Positions 6,262 to 9,003 of a stretch of 9,003 bases of DNA are shown here, one piece after another. The notes beneath the pieces are model-generated. The model was not told where the DNA came from and searched no databases. It worked only from the letters and a program-made list of their open reading frames with translations. The stretch covers positions 1 to 9,003 of the forward strand of contig JALSTO010000246.1 in assembly GCA_026983685.1 (NCBI GenBank). The letters run 5' to 3'. Within the stretch, counting starts at the first letter, position 1, and each line of letters starts with the position of its first letter. The position numbers and the translations under genes were made by a program. Origin of the DNA: Aquificaceae bacterium. GTDB lineage: Bacteria; Aquificota; Aquificia; Aquificales; Aquificaceae.

Positions 6262-6624
6262 ATGCTGAAGAGACTGAGAGAGATGTTCTCCAAAAAGGAC
6301 CGCTCCGCGGTGGAGGAAAAGGAAGAAAAAGTGCTCCAGAAGGAAGAGGAACCTCAAGAGGAGCCTCCGAAAGAGGAGAGGAGTGTAAGACCTTTACTTC
6401 CCCACGAGCTGGAGACCTTCAAGAAGGGTATGGGTATAACACCCCACAACTACTGGACCTGGGCGAGCAGAACGAATAACTTCAAGCTACTCACCGACGG
6501 GGAGTACGTGTGGGTTGAAGGCTACGAGGAGCACATAGGAAAGAGCCTCCCCCTTACCCAGCAGAGAGCATGGAGCTGGGAGTTCATAAAACAGAGACTA
6601 CAGGATTTTGGGGGCGAAGGTTAA
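6262..6624 (+). CDS. Conserved-looking hypothetical protein, acidic linker plus Trp-rich C-terminal domain
   Basis: I do not recognise this 120-residue protein. It starts with a basic, amphipathic stretch (MLKRLREMFSKK, 1-12). A low-complexity Glu/Lys/Pro/Gln linker follows, with 11 Glu among residues 18-40. Residues 43-120 look like a compact domain rich in aromatic residues (Trp65, Trp67, Trp84, Trp104, Trp106, with NYWTW and WSWEF phrases). There is no cysteine, signal peptide or membrane segment. It is read as a real gene because it fills the space, has thermophile-like codon use, and leads directly into yjbQ (10-nt gap to its preferred start). The ATG at 6262 is the only in-frame start near the 5' end apart from Met8. 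Its first gene position and promoter-proximal ATG suggest it heads the operon running through rseP and ppa. Confidence 0.75.
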   Translation: MLKRLREMFSKKDRSAVEEKEEKVLQKEEEPQEEPPKEERSVRPLLPHELETFKKGMGITPHNYWTWASRTNNFKLLTDGEYVWVEGYEEHIGKSLPLTQQRAWSWEFIKQRLQDFGGEG

Positions 6625-6634
6625 AATACTCTCC

Positions 6635-7039
6635 ATGACGGAAACTCTGAGGATAAGAACGACCAGGCACACGAGCGTAGTCAACATAACCCAACAGGTG
6701 AGAGACGTAGTTAGGCGTTCTGGAGTCAAAGATGGCCTCTGCGTGGTTTACGTTCCCCACACTACCGCCTGTGTGTTTATAAACGAAGGTGCGGACCCGG
6801 ATGTTGTGAAGGACATAAACTACATGGTTGAGAAACTGATCCCCTGGAGCGATCCCAACTACGAGCACGGCGAGGGGAACTCCGCAGCCCACATAAGGAG
6901 CGCCATAATCGGAAACTCAAGGGTGATACCCATAGTTGAGGGTAGCTTGACCCTAGGTACGTGGGAGGCTATATTTCTCGCTGAGTTTGATGGACCCCGG
7001 GAGAGAAAGGTGATAGTCAAGGTCATCAGGGAGGCATGA
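6635..7039 (+). CDS. YjbQ/UPF0047 family protein (secondary thiamine-phosphate synthase-type)
   Basis: A small cytosolic protein of 134 residues, the usual family length. Family motifs are clear: PHTTACVFINE (41-51), where homologues have PHTTAAVTINE; YEHGEGNSAAHIRSAIIGNS (76-95), holding the conserved His/Glu/Asn cluster; and LGTWEAIFLAEFDGPR (107-122). Some family members, such as E. coli YjbQ, have been reported to give weak thiamine-phosphate synthase activity, but the physiological role is not settled and no thi gene is nearby. I chose the ATG at 6635 because family proteins begin near TETLRIRT. A TTG at 6608 is in frame and would add nine residues and overlap the preceding gene by 17 nt. 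Its stop overlaps the rseP start (ATGA), so it sits inside the operon. Confidence 0.9.
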   Translation: MTETLRIRTTRHTSVVNITQQVRDVVRRSGVKDGLCVVYVPHTTACVFINEGADPDVVKDINYMVEKLIPWSDPNYEHGEGNSAAHIRSAIIGNSRVIPIVEGSLTLGTWEAIFLAEFDGPRERKVIVKVIREA

Positions 7040-8358
7040 TGGAGACCCTTCTGGCATTCCTTGTTCTCATTGGATTTTTGATATGGTTCCACGAACTCGG
7101 ACATTTTCTCTTCGCAAAGCTCTTCGGAGTCAAGGTTGAGGTCTTCTCAATAGGCTTCGGACCCCGCCTCTTTGCTAAGCGGATGGGAGAGACACTCTAT
7201 CAGGTAGCTGTCGTGCCTTTGGGAGGTTATGTTAAGCTCTACGGAGAGGAGGAGAAGGTAAGCGACCCGAGGGCTTTCTCCTCAAAACCTAACTGGCAGA
7301 AGATACTCATAGCCTTTGCTGGACCCCTGTTTAACATAGTCCTCACTATTCTTCTCCTCACGGTCGTCTTCTGGGCGGGAGTTGAGGTTCCCAAGTACAT
7401 GAAGGAACCTCCTGTCGTCGGTTATGTTGAAAAGGACTCCTGGGCTTTCAAGGCTGGCATCAAACCCGGAGACAGGATAGTAGCCATAGGGGGGTTCAAG
7501 CTCCAGAAGTGGGAAGACATCAGAAAGGCGGTGCTGGAGAGCTCCCTTGGTAATAGAGAGAAGCTCCTCATAGTCGTTGAGAGGGGGGGCAAAACCCTCA
7601 CACTCTCGGTGAATCCCCCTGAGCTTGAAACAGGGAGGGAGAGCCTCGGTCTGAACCCTCCTCTTCCCCCGGTGATAGGGCACGTTTTTGAGGAGATACC
7701 CGGTGTGGGACCCTCTCCAGCCTTTCAGGTGGGTCTGAAGCCCGGAGACAGAATAGTGGCGATAAACGGCAAGCCCGTCAGGAGCTGGTACGATGCTGTT
7801 CAGATCATAAGGAGTAGCTCGGGAGATCCTGTGAAGCTTACGATAGAGAGAAATGGAGAGCTCTTAACCAAGGAGGTTGTTCCAGCCTTACATCCAAAGA
7901 CGAAGAAGCCGGTCCTCGGCATAGCTCCGAAGGTTGAGAGCGTTAAGGAATCGCATCCCCTGCCCGAAGCCCTCTCCAATGCAGTCCGCAGAACTGGAGA
8001 GATGGTGGCTCTTACCTTTAAGGTTCTCGGAGGGCTGATAACGGGTGCCATATCTGTAAAGACCCTCGGTGGACCAATAGCTATAGCCCAGTTCGCAGGT
8101 CAGGCTGCCCAGAGCGGTATAGTTCCCTACCTCTCCTCCATGGCTTTTATCTCTCTCCAGCTCGGCATATTCAACCTTCTCCCCCTTCCGGTACTTGACG
8201 GGGGACTGATCCTCCTATTTCTTATAGAGACCCTCAGAAGAAAGCCACTGCCCGAGAAGTTCAAGGAGTATTGGCAGAAGGTTGGTTTTGCTCTCATAAT
8301 ATCTCTAATGGTGTTCGTCGTTATTAACGATATACTTCGTCTCATAGGAAACTCTTAG
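7036..8358 (+). CDS. rseP: RseP/YaeL-type site-2 intramembrane zinc metalloprotease
   Basis: An inner-membrane protease that cuts substrates within the membrane; in Proteobacteria it releases sigma-E by cleaving anti-sigma RseA. In 440 residues I see a first membrane helix (5-29) carrying HELGH (His19, Glu20, His23). The family phrases IGFGPRL (39-45) and GGYVKLYGE (63-71) follow, then a second helix (89-114). Two PDZ domains come next, around 125-200 ([13 protein letters not shown]) and 220-285 ([13 protein letters not shown]). After these come [10 protein letters not shown] (342-351), a third helix carrying [11 protein letters not shown] with zinc ligand Asp388, and a final helix (416-437). 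No rseA or sigma factor is in view. The gene starts with two ATGs (7036 and 7039). AGGGAGG ends at 7034, only 1 nt before the first, so the second, with 4 nt, may be the better start. Confidence 0.95.
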   Translation: MMETLLAFLVLIGFLIWFHELGHFLFAKLFGVKVEVFSIGFGPRLFAKRMGETLYQVAVVPLGGYVKLYGEEEKVSDPRAFSSKPNWQKILIAFAGPLFNIVLTILLLTVVFWAGVEVPKYMKEPPVVGYVEKDSWAFKAGIKPGDRIVAIGGFKLQKWEDIRKAVLESSLGNREKLLIVVERGGKTLTLSVNPPELETGRESLGLNPPLPPVIGHVFEEIPGVGPSPAFQVGLKPGDRIVAINGKPVRSWYDAVQIIRSSSGDPVKLTIERNGELLTKEVVPALHPKTKKPVLGIAPKVESVKESHPLPEALSNAVRRTGEMVALTFKVLGGLITGAISVKTLGGPIAIAQFAGQAAQSGIVPYLSSMAFISLQLGIFNLLPLPVLDGGLILLFLIETLRRKPLPEKFKEYWQKVGFALIISLMVFVVINDILRLIGNS

Positions 8359-8364
8359 GAGGTG
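8357..8364 (+). promoter_or_regulatory. Ribosome binding site of ppa overlapping the rseP stop codon
   Basis: AGGAGGTG is fully complementary to the 16S rRNA tail and includes the last two bases of the rseP TAG stop. Four nt separate it from the ATG at 8369. This suggests high ppa translation, partly coupled to ribosomes finishing rseP. Confidence 0.85.
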
Positions 8365-8368
8365 TGAT

Positions 8369-8899
8369 ATGGGTCTCTTAGATATTCCCGCAGGTAAGAA
8401 CCCTCCCGAAGACATCTACGTCGTGATTGAGATCCCCCAGGGGAGCGGTATAAAGTATGAGGTGGATAAGGATAGCGGGGCTGTTTTTGTTGACAGGTTT
8501 CTCTTCACAGCGATGCAGTATCCCTTCAACTACGGCTTCATACCTCAGACCCTCGCTGATGACGGAGATCCCGTTGACGTTCTTGTTATATCAAGGGAGC
8601 CAGTAGTTCCGGGCTCTGTGATAAGGTGCAGACCTATAGGCATGCTTGAGATGAGGGACGAGGAAGGTATTGACACCAAGCTCGTTGCGGTCCCCCATTC
8701 CAAGCTTGACCCCACCTATGAGGATATAAAGACCGTTGACGACCTTCCTCAGATACTCAGGGACAGAATAAAGCACTTCTTTGAGCACTACAAAGAGCTT
8801 GAGCCCGGGAAGTGGGTTAAGGTTGAAAGCTGGAAGGGGCTCCAGAGTGCCATAGAGGAGATAAAGAAGGGCATAGAGAATTACAGAGCGAAGTCATGA
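8369..8899 (+). CDS. ppa: Inorganic pyrophosphatase, family I
   Basis: A soluble Mg-dependent enzyme that hydrolyses pyrophosphate and so drives nucleic acid, protein and cofactor synthesis forward. At 176 residues it is the normal bacterial length. The active-site set known from the E. coli enzyme is present at nearly identical numbering: Glu21, Lys29, Glu31, Arg43, Tyr51, Tyr55, Asp65, Asp67 and Asp70 (DDGDPVDV signature), Asp97, Asp102, Lys104, Tyr141 and Lys142. Nothing catalytic is missing. The start is fixed by an ideal Shine-Dalgarno. The TGA stop overlaps the next gene's ATG (ATGA). The placement after rseP has no known mechanistic meaning. Confidence 0.97.
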   Translation: MGLLDIPAGKNPPEDIYVVIEIPQGSGIKYEVDKDSGAVFVDRFLFTAMQYPFNYGFIPQTLADDGDPVDVLVISREPVVPGSVIRCRPIGMLEMRDEEGIDTKLVAVPHSKLDPTYEDIKTVDDLPQILRDRIKHFFEHYKELEPGKWVKVESWKGLQSAIEEIKKGIENYRAKS

Positions 8900-9003
8900 A
8901 TCCTGAGGAGGTTCTTCGGAGAGCGAGGAGGGTTATAGAGGAGGAGATAAGGGGTTTAGAGGGGCTCAAAGAGAGCCTCGGGGATAGCTTCGTAAGGGCT
9001 GTT
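8896..9003 (+). CDS. Probable KpsF/KdsD arabinose-5-phosphate isomerase, N-terminal fragment
   Basis: Only 36 codons are in the window and the frame is open at the edge. The translation begins [20 protein letters not shown] and continues with a helix ending SFVRAV. This resembles the N-terminal helix of KpsF/GutQ/KdsD sugar-phosphate isomerases (pattern ARxVxxxExxxLxxLxxxLxxxFxxAV), which convert ribulose-5-phosphate to arabinose-5-phosphate for Kdo and LPS synthesis. The SIS domain that would prove it lies beyond the window. The ATG overlaps the ppa stop and I see no clear Shine-Dalgarno, so it is translated by coupling. Identification rests on pattern memory and is moderate. Confidence 0.55.
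   Translation, partial: MNPEEVLRRARRVIEEEIRGLEGLKESLGDSFVRAV

Noticed and set aside
6202..6357. 52-codon N-terminal extension of hemE
   Set aside because: It is a Phe/Leu-rich translation of the antisense of the Glu-rich linker of the 120-residue gene. UroD proteins begin at MPKND, giving 338 residues.
6608..6634. TTG start for yjbQ with nine extra residues
   Set aside because: TTG is a weaker start, would overlap the upstream gene by 17 nt, and family proteins start near the ATG at 6635. It is not fully excluded, as neither start has a strong ribosome site.
7447..7770. Repeated [11 protein letters not shown] coding segments inside rseP as a DNA duplication
   Set aside because: The two copies are the matching core of the tandem PDZ domains expected in RseP. 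The DNA differs between them, so no recent duplication is implied.

Overview
The window looks like chromosomal core-genome DNA from a thermophilic bacterium, most likely a member of the Aquificaceae (Aquifex/Thermocrinis/Hydrogenivirga-like). This placement is inferred from coding style and gene content, not from a database search. The coding strands are purine-rich, Ile is often ATA and Arg is mostly AGG/AGA. Intergenic gaps are tiny, ATGA stop/start overlaps recur, and one gene encodes a KaiC-like ATPase of a type I associate with thermophiles. Nearly every base is coding, no gene-free stretch exceeds about 60 bp, and I saw no tRNA, rRNA, CRISPR array or insertion sequence.

Layout. (1) 3-557, + strand: the end of a GGDEF diguanylate cyclase whose N-terminus probably lies outside the window. 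It overlaps tail-to-tail with the next gene by 35 bp. (2) 3374-523, - strand: an operon of leucyl aminopeptidase pepA followed by a Nox/NirB-like FAD-NADH oxidoreductase, joined by an ATGA overlap. (3) 3433-4561, + strand: a two-gene unit of a KaiC/RadA-like ATPase and a 71-residue XRE-type DNA-binding protein, divergent from pepA across a 58-bp spacer with a symmetrical TATA element. (4) 6201-4565, - strand: hemE (uroporphyrinogen decarboxylase) followed after 2 nt by hisIE (bifunctional histidine biosynthesis enzyme). (5) 6262 to the window end, + strand: an operon of an unrecognised 120-residue protein, a YjbQ/UPF0047 protein, the RseP-type site-2 protease, inorganic pyrophosphatase, and the first 36 codons of a probable KpsF/KdsD arabinose-5-phosphate isomerase.

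Most genes are housekeeping: heme, histidine, peptide turnover, pyrophosphate removal, regulated membrane proteolysis and probably LPS Kdo supply. The operons look like typical Aquificales mixtures in which neighbours are co-transcribed without an obvious shared pathway. The least explained parts are the KaiC-like ATPase with its XRE partner, the 120-residue Trp-rich protein, and the promoter architecture of the two divergent gene pairs. One of those pairs has a perfect 10-base TATAA/TTATA inverted repeat that may fire both ways, and the other appears to give a leaderless hemE mRNA.
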